Assembly (NCBI GenBank): GCA_903927685.1
Contig: CAIYOB010000454.1
Location: 1-15,118 of the forward strand
Direction of reading: 5' to 3'
Source of the DNA: an uncultured Planctomycetaceae bacterium
GTDB lineage: Bacteria > Planctomycetota > Planctomycetia > Pirellulales > Pirellulaceae
DNA length: 15,118 nt
Shown: in pieces, positions 7,305 to 15,118 of the stretch
Position numbering within the stretch: position 1 is the stretch's first letter
Layout: each line of letters opens with the position of its first letter
The notes under the pieces: generated by a model
The model's input: the letters and a program-made list of their open reading frames with translations, nothing else
What the model was told of the DNA's origin: nothing
Database searches by the model: none
Position numbers and translations under genes: made by a program

Positions 7305-9983
7305 ATGAAGACGACGCGGCGGAGTATTCTGGAGCGAGCCGATGTCGCCAAGGGCCAGTACTTGCGAGAGCATGCGGGAACCTTGGCACGCGGCTCAACG
7401 GATCGAGGCCAACGTTTTCGTGGAAACGCCGTGAATCCAATCATCGCTCCAGTCATCGCAATCGCCCTGGCGATCGCCACCATCATAACTCAGGCCGCCG
7501 AGTTCCATGTTGCCCCGGGGGGCAGCGATTCCAACGCCGGTACCGCTGCCGCGCCAGTGGCGACGGTGGCCCAGGCGATCCAGCGAGCCGGCCCAGGCGA
7601 AACTTGCATTCTGCACGGCGGGGACTACTTCGGGCCAGTCGCCTGTGCTCGATCCGGCGCACCCGGGGCACCCATTACGCTTGGCGCTGCTCCCGGAGAA
7701 CGGCCTCGGCTGATCGGCGGCCTCGCGGTGCGCAGGTGGCGGCACAATCCCGACGGCAGTTGGCAGGCCACCGTGCGTGAGCGGGTCATCCAAGTGATCG
7801 CCGGCGAGCATGCGATGGTCTGGGCACGCCATCCCAACTTGACCTGGAGCGTCAGGGATGGAGGCAACTGGATGCGCCGGCCGCTGGGCACCGGCAAACC
7901 GCCGCCTGAGGTCGACTGGTCGGGAGCCTGGCTGTCGACGCTGGACAAGCACAACTGGGTCCTGGACGTGAAGGTCGTTGATCGCTTCGTTCAAGACGAG
8001 CGCGCGGTGCTCATGGGAGTCGTCGGACTGCTCGACGCACCGGGCGAATGGGTGCAGCGGGGCGACGAGCTGCTGATCCGCCTGCCCGCTGGAGCAACGC
8101 CCGACGCCTTGAACATTCTGGCCATCACGCACGAGCGCACCGTCGATCTGCGCGGACGGAGCCATATCCGGCTCATCGGTCTCGACGTGATCGGTGGGGC
8201 AATCGATCTGGACGAGGCGACCGATTGCCTGGTCCAGGCGTGCCGCAACCTGTATCCGCGCGGGCCGTTTCTGCTTCAGGATGGCTGGCGCGATTACATC
8301 CAGAACGAGACGGTGACGGCCGCCGCGCCGGGCTGGGGGCTACGCATCGGCGGCAGCGGGAACGTCGTATGCGATTGCGAAGTGGCCCACTCTTGGGGCG
8401 ACGGCATCACCGTCTACGGCCGCGACAACACCATCACCAATTGCCATGTCTTCGACTGCAACTGGAGCGCATCCGATTGCTCGAACATCGCCGCCGGCGG
8501 CAGCGGCCACCGCATCATGCACAACACGCTGCACACGTCGGGCCGGTCGCTGCTGGTGCATCGCAAGACGCCCGGCTGCCGCATCGCCTACAACGACCTG
8601 TACGACTACGGCCATCTCACCAGCGATCTGGGCGCGACCTACACCTTCAAGAGCGACGGCACAGGCGGCTCGATCGACCACAACTGGGTCCACGACACGC
8701 GGTGCATGACCATCGGCAATACCGGCCTGCCCGGAGCGCACAACGGCATCTACGTGGACGACGGCAGCAGCAACATGAGCGTCCACCACAACGTGGTCTG
8801 GAACGTCGGCAACGCGATTATCTTCAACACGGCCAACGGCCAGACCTCGCGGAATCACCAGGCCTTTCACAACACCGTCTGGATGGCGGCGGCCCGCGGC
8901 TTCGACACCTTTGACCCGTCCGCCGTCAGCGGCGTGCGGTTCTGGAACAACTTGCTGTGTGCCCCGAACTTCATTGACATGGGCAATGGCAGGAACGACA
9001 GCCAAGACAACCTCGTGCGTCCACGGGACACGATCCTCACGCCAGGCGATTTCCGTCCGCTGCCGGGCTCGCCGGCCATCAACGCCGGCAAACGTATCGC
9101 CGCGATCAACGACGACGCGGTGGGCGAGCCGGACATCGGTGCTTCCGAGCACGGCGGCACCGATTGGGTGGCCGGGTGGGACCCGTTGCCGCTGACCGGA
9201 AGGCCCGGCGCGGCGTTGGCCGCGCCGGCGCCCGGTGATTACGCGGTTGGGCTAACAATCAGTTTGCGCACCACCACCCCCGATGCGCGAATTCACTATA
9301 CGACCGACGGCACGGCGCCCACAGCGACATCGCCGCGGTATCAGACGCTGCTGCCGCTGGCCCAAGGCACGCTGCGCGTGCGCGCGGCCGTCGTAGCGCC
9401 GGGCGGCGCGACCGGCCCGGAACTCGATGCCACTTGGACGGTTTCCCCGCTGCCGGGCGTGCCGTTGTGGAAACGCCACGTCGCAGCCGAAGGGATGACA
9501 ATCTGCGGCTGGAACACCTGGGGTGGTCAAGGATTTGACTTCACGCCGAAGCAGGATATCACGCTCACGCACCTGGGCCACGCGGTGATCATGACGCAGC
9601 GACTTCCGCACGTTGTCCGCCTCTACCACCAGCGCGACAAGACCCTGCTCGCGGAGGTGACCGTGGATCCGGCGGCGGCCTTGGACGAGCACGGATGCCG
9701 TTATGTCGCCTTGAATAAGCCGATCCAGGTCAAGGCTGGCACGGCCTATCGCCTGGTGACCTACAACCGCGACGGTCCGGACGGCGGCGACTGGATGAAG
9801 CATCGAGGCCCTCTGCCGCCGGGCAGCCTCAACGACGCGGACCTCACCCTCAATGGCTTTGCCAGCACCGACGGCAACGGCTACCCCGAGCGCCCGGCCG
9901 GCGTCAGCGACGATCAAAATCTCGCCGGCGTCCTGCCCTCATTGCGTTATGCTCCGAGCGACAGCAAATCCCAACAACCATGA
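7305..9983 (+). CDS. Exported right-handed parallel beta-helix protein with two C-terminal modules
   Basis: From ATG 7305 the protein has 892 residues. The export signal is not at the start: the hydrophobic segment VNPIIAPVIAIALAIATII lies at 43-61 and ends in QAA before EFHVAPGGSDSNAG, a typical opening of secreted beta-helix proteins. ATG 7305 has GGAG six bases upstream; GTG 7431 would give a normal signal peptide and 850 residues but lacks a good ribosome site. Residues about 285-540 form the beta-helix, with many short N-x-V/I-x-x-N/C rungs. About 642-715 resemble the chitobiase C-terminal domain (ARIHYTTDGTAP). About 718-842 resemble DUF4082 (GFDFTPKQDITLTHLG). The beta-helix fold occurs in pectate lyases, alginate epimerases and related polysaccharide enzymes, but no catalytic set could be assigned. 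It probably acts on or binds a polysaccharide. Confidence 0.85.
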   Translation: MKTTRRSILERADVAKGQYLREHAGTLARGSTDRGQRFRGNAVNPIIAPVIAIALAIATIITQAAEFHVAPGGSDSNAGTAAAPVATVAQAIQRAGPGETCILHGGDYFGPVACARSGAPGAPITLGAAPGERPRLIGGLAVRRWRHNPDGSWQATVRERVIQVIAGEHAMVWARHPNLTWSVRDGGNWMRRPLGTGKPPPEVDWSGAWLSTLDKHNWVLDVKVVDRFVQDERAVLMGVVGLLDAPGEWVQRGDELLIRLPAGATPDALNILAITHERTVDLRGRSHIRLIGLDVIGGAIDLDEATDCLVQACRNLYPRGPFLLQDGWRDYIQNETVTAAAPGWGLRIGGSGNVVCDCEVAHSWGDGITVYGRDNTITNCHVFDCNWSASDCSNIAAGGSGHRIMHNTLHTSGRSLLVHRKTPGCRIAYNDLYDYGHLTSDLGATYTFKSDGTGGSIDHNWVHDTRCMTIGNTGLPGAHNGIYVDDGSSNMSVHHNVVWNVGNAIIFNTANGQTSRNHQAFHNTVWMAAARGFDTFDPSAVSGVRFWNNLLCAPNFIDMGNGRNDSQDNLVRPRDTILTPGDFRPLPGSPAINAGKRIAAINDDAVGEPDIGASEHGGTDWVAGWDPLPLTGRPGAALAAPAPGDYAVGLTISLRTTTPDARIHYTTDGTAPTATSPRYQTLLPLAQGTLRVRAAVVAPGGATGPELDATWTVSPLPGVPLWKRHVAAEGMTICGWNTWGGQGFDFTPKQDITLTHLGHAVIMTQRLPHVVRLYHQRDKTLLAEVTVDPAAALDEHGCRYVALNKPIQVKAGTAYRLVTYNRDGPDGGDWMKHRGPLPPGSLNDADLTLNGFASTDGNGYPERPAGVSDDQNLAGVLPSLRYAPSDSKSQQP

Positions 9984-10005
9984 ACCCGACCATCAGAACC
10001 CAGCT

Positions 10006-13000
10006 ATGAATCGACCAACACGCATTCTGCTTTGTCTGGCGAACGTGCTCGCCTTCTGCGCCGGAGCCCCTGCGGCGGAGAGCCGAATTCCCTACGCCGT
10101 TGCGCAGGACGGCCGCGTCTCGCTGGCCGTGTACAACCAGGACGGGCAACTGGTGCGAACGCTGCTGACGGGACGGCCACACACCACCGGAGAGTACGTT
10201 GCGACGTGGGACGGCCTGGACCGCTACGGCAACGCGTTACCGGCAGGCGAGTATTCCTGGAAATTACTGGCGACCGCAGGACTGCGGGCGGAGTTCATCA
10301 CGCAGGTGGGACAGAACGTGGATCCGGTTTGGGAACGGGCCACGGGAAACCATGCTCCGCCGAACAGCGTGGCGGTGGACGCGAGCGGGCTTTACCGCGT
10401 CGGGGCGACGAACGAGGGCGCGCACTGGGGCGTGAAGACGGACCTGGGTGGGCGGCACGTGTGGACGAACGACCGCTGGTCGGCCGACCCGTGGGTGCAG
10501 GACACCGTCGCGGTCACGCTGGTCGGCGACCGGCTGTTCGAACTGATGCCGAACGGGCACGTGTATGGATACGACGCGAAGACGGGCCGCGTCTTCACGG
10601 GCGGCGACTTCGACCCGAAGCCGTGGCAGCTGCGCTGGAACGGTTATGAGCCGCCACAGGGCGTGAAGGACGAAGATCGCAGAAGACGAAACGCCGCAGA
10701 AAGTCCGCGCGACCTCGCCGGGGATGCGGCCGGCGGATTGCTCGTGGCCGCGTTTACCCAGCACGAGGCGATCGCTTGGTTCCGTGCGAAGGACGGTCAG
10801 CGCGTCGACACGGCAACCAACGTTGCCGGGCTCGCGGGCGTGGCGGTCGCCAAGGACGGCACGGTGTTCGCGATCGCCGGCGGCGCGGTCGTTACGCTCT
10901 CGCGGGAAAACAAGACGCCGCGAATCGTCATCGCCGCGGAGAAACTGCAAAGCCCGTGGCGGCTGTGCGTGAGTCCGAAGTCGGGCGATGTCTTCGTGGC
11001 GGAGAACAGCGATTTGGCGAAGGGCCGTGTGGTTCCAGTCGTGCTGGACGTCTCGGATGGCAAGGTCCCAGACCTCGGGGCGGGAGCCAAAGTCACGCCC
11101 GTCCCCGGACTGCGGCATCATCAGGTCAAACGCTTTGCCGCGGACGGGACGTCGCTGAAGTGCTTCGGCAAGCCGGAAGGACGAAGCGACGGCATGTACG
11201 TGGCGACCGATTTCCGCGGGCTTACGGACATCGAGGCGGATGCGGACGGCGGGTTCGTGGTGACCGAGGGGCATCATACTCCGCCGCGGCGCTCGGCGCG
11301 GTTCGATGCGGACGGGAACCTGCTCCGCGAGTGGTTCGGTGCGCAGCACTATGGCGTCATCGCCTGCCCGGAACCAGGCGATCCGCGGTTTGTCTGGACG
11401 CGAGCCAACGCCGATCTGCCTGGCCTGCTGCGGTGGGAAGTTGATTACGATCACAAGACCTCGCGGCTCGTGGAAGTCTATCAGGACTCGTTCGCGGGCA
11501 ATCGCTTCTTTCGCAACAACAGTGCCCACGGATCGGCCGTTCCGACCGTCTTCCAGCACGCCGGGCGCATTTACATCTACAACGGCGGCATGAGTTCCCT
11601 GACGCTTTGTCTCTACGACCCGGCGACGAAACGGGTGCGGCCCAGCAATGCCAGCACCGGCCCCGATGGTCGCGCGGTGATCTGGAATGATCAAAACGAC
11701 GATGGCCAAGTCTCCGACGACGAGATCCTGCCCATCCAACGCAATATCGTGGGTGGCTACCTCGATCCTGCCGACCTCACCCTGCGGACAACACCCTATG
11801 GAACCCGCTATCAGGCCGGCCATCAGATCACACCCAAGCGATTCACCGCAGAAGGCACTCCGGTCTACGTCTGGAGCGAGGCAACCCAGGCCGGACCTTG
11901 GCGTGAGAACGGGCGAGCTTATCACCCCCTGGACTTCCGCCGCTCGGCCGACGGGAGTTGGTATGGGAGCATTTCCGATAGCTGCAGTAATCCTCATGAA
12001 GGTACCGAGACGCACGGCGCGTGGTACTACAATTCGTGCTCGGCGATCGACCGGCTGGTGAAGTGGAGCCGCGACGGCAAGCCGTTGTGGAGCGTCGGCC
12101 GCCATAGCCCGGACAACGACCACGAGACGGGCTCGACCGCCATGCCGCGAGGGCTCGTCGGACTCACCCACGGCTGCGTCGTGTGGGGCGATGCCTCGGA
12201 TGAAGAGACCGCTCGGCCGACCGTCTGGACCGAGGACGGCCTGTACGTGGACGAACTGTTGCGCGTGCCGACCGACAACTTGCCCAAGGAGGCTTATGGG
12301 ATGTTCAACGCCAACGAGTATCCGATGGGCCACCTGCACACCACCGCCCAGACCGGCGAAGTATTCTTCTACGCGCTGAACTCCGGCGGCGGATCGCCCG
12401 TCTATCGCATCACCGGCTGGGACGGCTGGCAACGGGCCGAGGGCACAGTCGCGGTGATCGCCGCGGCGACGGACACGGCCAAACGCGACGGAACGGGCCT
12501 GAAGGGCGAGTATTTCAACACCCCGGATTGCTCCGGGGAACCGGCGCTGACACGCGTCGACAAGGTGGCACATTTCAACTGGGGTGAAGGCGGCCAGGAC
12601 GGAGTGCCCGACAAGACGGCGATCAACGCTGACATCTTCAGCGCCCGCTGGAGCGGCACGTATGAAGCGGCAACCAACGAGGACACGCGATTCGAGATTC
12701 GCGGCGGTTTCCCGTGGCGTGCCAAGGGCCAGCCGCTCTGGTCCCGCCTGTGGCTGGGCGGCGAATTGGTCTTCGACTCCAAGCCATCTGGCGTACAGGG
12801 GCAGACAACCTATGACGAGCAAGCGGCGAGCAGCATGGGCACGGTAGCGGTGAAGCTGCGTGCCGGCCAGCGGATCGACCTGCGGTTGGAGTGCGGCTTC
12901 AAGAAGGGCCAAGCCGCGATTGCCCTGAGCCACGACACACCAAGCCTCGACCGCCGCGTGATCCTGCCGGAGTTTCTGCATCCCGAGGCCGGCCCCCAGG

Positions 13001-13641
13001 CCAAGCTCGAACGCGTTACCGAGCAACGCCCGGAAGTCATCGCCGCCTTTGACTTCGAGCAACCCGAAGGAAACGTCATCCGCAGCACGGCGGGCGTGGA
13101 GGTCTTCGGTCGGCTGACCGGCGACACGCGCCGGGTGGCGGGCAAGACGGGCCGGGCGGTTGAGTTGGCGGCCAAGGGCGAGTTTGAACCCGCCCTCCTT
13201 CCAATTGACGAAGAACTCCGCCTGCCGGACACCGACTACACCATTGCCTTCTGTTTCAAGACCACGTCGCCCAACGTCGGGCTCTGCGAAGCCAAACGCT
13301 ATTCCAGCTACAACAACCGCTGGAGCGATCACATCGTGTCTGTGGAAGGCGGCAAAGTACGATTCCAGTTGCAAGGCGATGGCCCGCTCGAAACAACGGA
13401 TCGGTTCAACGATGGCCAGTGGCATCACGTCGTCACCACCGTCGGTCTCGGTGGCCAACGCTTGCACGTAGACGGTCGGCTCATCGCCACCGGTAAGCTC
13501 ACCAAACGCTCCAAGACCAGCAATCGCCTTGGCCTGGACCTCGGTCCCGGCGATCGCCACGCTGTAGTCACGCTAGACGAAGTCAGCATTCTCGGCAGGG
13601 CAATCACGCCGTCCGAGGTAAATCAAGGAATCAAACCATGA
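10006..13641 (+). CDS. Very large secreted multidomain protein (FlgD-Ig, propeller, PA14, LamG)
   Basis: This 1211-residue protein has a Sec signal peptide (cleavage likely after residue 24, GAPAA). Residues about 27-90 match a FlgD-like Ig domain (SLAVYNQDGQLVRTL, then WDGLDRYGNALPAGEY). Residues about 100-810 look like NHL or quinoprotein-type propeller repeats (phrases such as ARFDADGNLLREWFG). They include an EF-hand-like calcium loop near 560-574 (NDQNDDGQVSDDE). Residues about 832-985 resemble a PA14 domain (GLKGEYFNTPDCSG, FSARWSGTYEA, LWLGGELVFD). Residues about 1010-1205 are a LamG/concanavalin-type lectin fold (NDGQWHHVVTTV, LHVDGRLIATG). PA14 and LamG modules commonly bind glycans, so attachment to a polysaccharide or cell surface is likely; no catalytic site was found. 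It starts 22 bases after the beta-helix gene and its stop overlaps the next start by four bases. Confidence 0.88.
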   Translation: MNRPTRILLCLANVLAFCAGAPAAESRIPYAVAQDGRVSLAVYNQDGQLVRTLLTGRPHTTGEYVATWDGLDRYGNALPAGEYSWKLLATAGLRAEFITQVGQNVDPVWERATGNHAPPNSVAVDASGLYRVGATNEGAHWGVKTDLGGRHVWTNDRWSADPWVQDTVAVTLVGDRLFELMPNGHVYGYDAKTGRVFTGGDFDPKPWQLRWNGYEPPQGVKDEDRRRRNAAESPRDLAGDAAGGLLVAAFTQHEAIAWFRAKDGQRVDTATNVAGLAGVAVAKDGTVFAIAGGAVVTLSRENKTPRIVIAAEKLQSPWRLCVSPKSGDVFVAENSDLAKGRVVPVVLDVSDGKVPDLGAGAKVTPVPGLRHHQVKRFAADGTSLKCFGKPEGRSDGMYVATDFRGLTDIEADADGGFVVTEGHHTPPRRSARFDADGNLLREWFGAQHYGVIACPEPGDPRFVWTRANADLPGLLRWEVDYDHKTSRLVEVYQDSFAGNRFFRNNSAHGSAVPTVFQHAGRIYIYNGGMSSLTLCLYDPATKRVRPSNASTGPDGRAVIWNDQNDDGQVSDDEILPIQRNIVGGYLDPADLTLRTTPYGTRYQAGHQITPKRFTAEGTPVYVWSEATQAGPWRENGRAYHPLDFRRSADGSWYGSISDSCSNPHEGTETHGAWYYNSCSAIDRLVKWSRDGKPLWSVGRHSPDNDHETGSTAMPRGLVGLTHGCVVWGDASDEETARPTVWTEDGLYVDELLRVPTDNLPKEAYGMFNANEYPMGHLHTTAQTGEVFFYALNSGGGSPVYRITGWDGWQRAEGTVAVIAAATDTAKRDGTGLKGEYFNTPDCSGEPALTRVDKVAHFNWGEGGQDGVPDKTAINADIFSARWSGTYEAATNEDTRFEIRGGFPWRAKGQPLWSRLWLGGELVFDSKPSGVQGQTTYDEQAASSMGTVAVKLRAGQRIDLRLECGFKKGQAAIALSHDTPSLDRRVILPEFLHPEAGPQAKLERVTEQRPEVIAAFDFEQPEGNVIRSTAGVEVFGRLTGDTRRVAGKTGRAVELAAKGEFEPALLPIDEELRLPDTDYTIAFCFKTTSPNVGLCEAKRYSSYNNRWSDHIVSVEGGKVRFQLQGDGPLETTDRFNDGQWHHVVTTVGLGGQRLHVDGRLIATGKLTKRSKTSNRLGLDLGPGDRHAVVTLDEVSILGRAITPSEVNQGIKP

Positions 13642-14333
13642 GGGCCTTGAAACTTACAGTCCTCGGGGAATACTCGCCAGCGTTCGCGCCGCACCTCGCC
13701 ACCATGGCGGCGATCGGGCACGCTTGTGCAGCGCTGAAAGTGGATGTCGCTGCCGAGTGGATATCGACCGACGACATCGACGAGCAGTTCGTGGACCGGG
13801 TCGGCGGCGTCTGGGTGGCGCCCGGAAGTCCCTACAGAAACATGGAGAAGACACTGCGGGCCAGCCGCTGCCGGGAGGCGGGCGTGCCCTGCTTCGGCAC
13901 CTGCGGCGGTTTTCAGCACATGGTGCTCGAGTACGCGCGCAACGCGATGGGCTTTGCGGACGCCCAGCACGCCGAAAACGATCCCTACGCGTCGCGGCTG
14001 TTTATCTCCCGGCTGGCCTGCTCGCTGGTCGGGCGCGAGCTGGAACTGCGATTCCAGCCGGACTCACACGTCGCGCGCATTTACGGGTGGACGCAGGCGC
14101 GCGAGCGCTACTACTGCAACTTCGGCGTCGCACCCGAGGCCGTGGATCTGCTGAAGGCGGGGCCTTTGCGCGTGTCGGGTTCGGATGCCGAGGGCGAGGT
14201 CCGCGTGGTCGAACTGCCGGGCCATCCCTTCTTCATCGGCACGCTGTTCGTGCCGCAAACCTTGTCAACGCCGGAGAAGCCGCACCCGCTGGTAACGGCG
14301 TTCTTAGAGGCGGTGGCAAACGCTGCAGAATGA
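13638..14333 (+). CDS. CTP synthase C-terminal region-related protein (class I glutamine amidotransferase-like)
   Basis: The 231-residue protein corresponds to the glutamine amidotransferase half of CTP synthase with no synthetase half. It has no signal peptide, so it is cytosolic. FGTCGGFQHMVLEYARN holds the nucleophile elbow with Cys89. GHPFF holds His196, but the Glu of the CTP synthase HPE motif is Phe198, so normal glutaminase chemistry may be altered. VWVAPGSPY (58-66) corresponds to the glycine-rich oxyanion region. It fits the family annotated as CTP synthase C-terminal region-related (seleno)protein; here position 89 is an ordinary TGC Cys codon. The ATG overlaps the previous stop as ATGA, and AAGGA at 13625-13629 gives a ribosome site, so translation is probably coupled to the giant secreted protein. 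The substrate is unknown. Confidence 0.88.
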   Translation: MRALKLTVLGEYSPAFAPHLATMAAIGHACAALKVDVAAEWISTDDIDEQFVDRVGGVWVAPGSPYRNMEKTLRASRCREAGVPCFGTCGGFQHMVLEYARNAMGFADAQHAENDPYASRLFISRLACSLVGRELELRFQPDSHVARIYGWTQARERYYCNFGVAPEAVDLLKAGPLRVSGSDAEGEVRVVELPGHPFFIGTLFVPQTLSTPEKPHPLVTAFLEAVANAAE

Positions 14334-14367
14334 AGCCGCGTCATCTTAAGCAGCTCATAAAGACCGC

Positions 14368-14373
14368 GAAGGA
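14368..14373 (+). promoter_or_regulatory. Ribosome binding site deciding a GTG start
   Basis: GAAGGA ends eight bases before the GTG at 14382. This supports GTG as the start of the truncated Tat-signal gene, whose twin-arginine motif begins five codons later. Confidence 0.6.
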
Positions 14374-14381
14374 ACATATCA

Positions 14382-14612
14382 GTGAGACTCACCCGACGAG
14401 ACTTCATCATCTCCGCCACAGGCAGAGTCGTGACTGCGGGTGCTGGCGGCGGTGCGCTCGCCAAGCCGCGTGAAGCTGAGAAATCGGGCTTGGTCGCGAA
14501 GCTCCTACGCGTCGGCGGGGTGCTGAAGATCGCGATCAACGGCGAGGTCTTCGACCCGCTGGCCTACCGGTCATACCGCCCCACGCCGGAGCTGGTGCGG
14601 GGTTTCCGGGAT
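14382..14612 (+). pseudogene. 5' remnant of a Tat-exported protein gene
   Basis: The gene starts with GTG and encodes a twin-arginine signal (LTRRDFIISATGR, residues 3-15). A short mature part ends in YRSYRPTPELVRGFRD at residue 77. Beyond about 14612 the frame stays open to 14948 only because it reads antisense through a fragment of another gene; residues after 77 are Ser/Arg/Cys-rich and look non-native. Only the first 77 codons are therefore original. The family is not recognisable from what remains. The gene sits 48 bases after the amidotransferase-like gene and was probably the eighth gene of the operon before it was broken. Confidence 0.75.
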
Positions 14613-15023
14613 GGATGCCATTGCTCCAATGCGTCCACCCGCAGCCGAACTTCTGGCGGGCCTTCGCGTCGTCGCAGAAGTGTTGCAGAATGGGCAATAC
14701 CGACTTGTCCCCGGTGCGCAGGCAGTATTCACCGCAGGGATCCCGTTGTAGCCGTTGTTCCAGGTGTGGTCGCCGATGGCACGGACATCCTTCGGAAAGG
14801 CATCGAGGTAGGCTTTCACCCGCGGGAGATATTTGTCATCGCCGGTGGAAAGCAGGAAGAGGCAGGCGAGGGCGCCCGGAATGCCCTCTTCCTTGAATTT
14901 CTTCGGATCGGCATAAAACGCGGCGGCCTCCTCGATGATGCGTTTTGACTTCGGGCAATCCAGCGGCCAGGTCTTGCTGTAGGCGCCGAGCACGGGAATC
15001 GTGACGGTTTCCTTTTCATCTGC
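14605..15023 (-). pseudogene. Frameshifted internal fragment of a DUF6288-like gene
   Basis: On the minus strand the fragment reads ADEKETVTIPVLGAYSKTW and continues through DCPKSKRIIEEAAAFYAD, GALACLFLLSTGDDKYLPRV and IGDHTWNNGYNGI. After a one-base loss near 14738 it goes on in another frame as CGEYCLRTGDKSVLPI and then QKFGCGWTHWSNGIHPG. This wording resembles DUF6288 proteins, a helical-repeat family of unknown function that I associate with Planctomycetota. Both ends are missing: the 5' side stops at a junction near 15021 next to a probable IS end, and the 3' side stops near 14605 at the fusion with the Tat-signal gene. The frameshift and lack of a start show it is not functional. Confidence 0.72.
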
Positions 15024-15118
15024 ACTTTAGACAGTCAAGTAGCGAGGGCAAATAGGGTTTCGAGGATTGTTTGTAGTTTTCGATCGTTGAGGGTTTGAGG
15101 CAGAGTGGCCAGGAATTG
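15021..15118 (-). mobile_element. Probable end of a second insertion sequence, running off the window
   Basis: Base composition becomes AT-richer here. A short C-terminal coding stretch stops just before a sharp change of content at about 15021-15030, where the DUF6288-like reading begins. The short distance between stop and boundary is typical of IS elements. The candidate terminal sequence is TGCACTTTAGACAGTC (15021-15036). The other end lies outside the window, so neither inverted repeats nor a target duplication can be checked. Confidence 0.4.
15035..15118 (-). CDS. C-terminus of an unidentified protein, possibly a transposase (partial)
   Basis: The minus strand is open from the window edge to a TGA at 15037-15035, giving 27 residues that begin QFLATLPQTL and end in ALAT. 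The amphipathic Leu-rich end is compatible with a transposase C-terminus but is too short to identify. The position beside a disrupted gene supports the mobile-element reading. Confidence 0.4.
   Translation of the reverse strand, partial: QFLATLPQTLNDRKLQTILETLFALAT

Noticed and set aside
10264..13560. Open frame of 1098 codons on the minus strand
   Set aside because: It lies wholly antisense to the giant secreted protein, which has a signal peptide and recognisable domains. The minus-strand translation is Val/Ala/Arg/His-rich without domains, as expected opposite GC-rich genes.
13902..13904. Possible selenocysteine codon in the amidotransferase-like gene
   Set aside because: The codon at the nucleophile position is TGC, so this copy has cysteine; no in-frame TGA or SECIS-like need exists.
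14613..14948. Continuation of the Tat-signal frame to residue 188
   Set aside because: It reads antisense through the DUF6288-like fragment, whose own strand gives coherent protein sequence on both sides of a frameshift.

Overview
The window looks like chromosomal DNA from a GC-rich bacterium of the Planctomycetota/PVC type. This is inferred, without any search, from the combination of a LacI regulator, several exported proteins of unknown role, a Tat-exported Rossmann FAD oxidoreductase, right-handed beta-helix, PA14 and LamG modules, and a DUF6288-like gene fragment. No rRNA, tRNA, CRISPR array or replication origin was seen.

Left end (1-1852): a complete IS4-type insertion sequence (21-1561) has 19-bp perfect terminal inverted repeats and a 10-bp target duplication (11-20 and 1562-1571). 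It has inserted into a minus-strand gene for a Tat-exported protein. Removing the IS and one target copy rejoins the reading frame exactly. The interrupted gene starts at 1852 and runs divergently from the main operon.

Control region (1853-1942): this short divergent intergenic region holds promoter-like elements and an 18-bp palindrome with a central CG, the classical form of a LacI-family operator.

Centre (1943-14612): eight plus-strand genes are packed closely enough to be one operon (gaps of 10-66 bases and one 4-base ATGA overlap). In order they are: a LacI-family regulator; a secreted six-Asp-box (BNR/sialidase-type) propeller protein; a Tat-exported FAD-dependent oxidoreductase; a secreted protein of unknown family with a glycosidase-like layout; a secreted beta-helix protein with chitobiase-C-terminal-like and DUF4082-like modules; a 1211-residue secreted protein with FlgD-like Ig, propeller, EF-hand-like, PA14 and LamG parts; a cytosolic stand-alone glutamine-amidotransferase domain related to the CTP synthase C-terminus; and the 5' remnant of another Tat-exported protein. 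The most economical reading, which is inference, is a LacI-controlled locus for recognising and processing an extracellular glycan or glycoconjugate. No transporter and no classical polysaccharide lyase or hydrolase with a recognisable catalytic signature is present, so the substrate is unknown.

Right end (14382-15118): this part is decayed. The last operon gene is cut after about 77 codons and joined, at an 8-bp stretch that both fit, to a reversed, frameshifted internal fragment of a DUF6288-like gene. That fragment is in turn bounded near 15021 by the end of what is probably a second insertion sequence running off the window.
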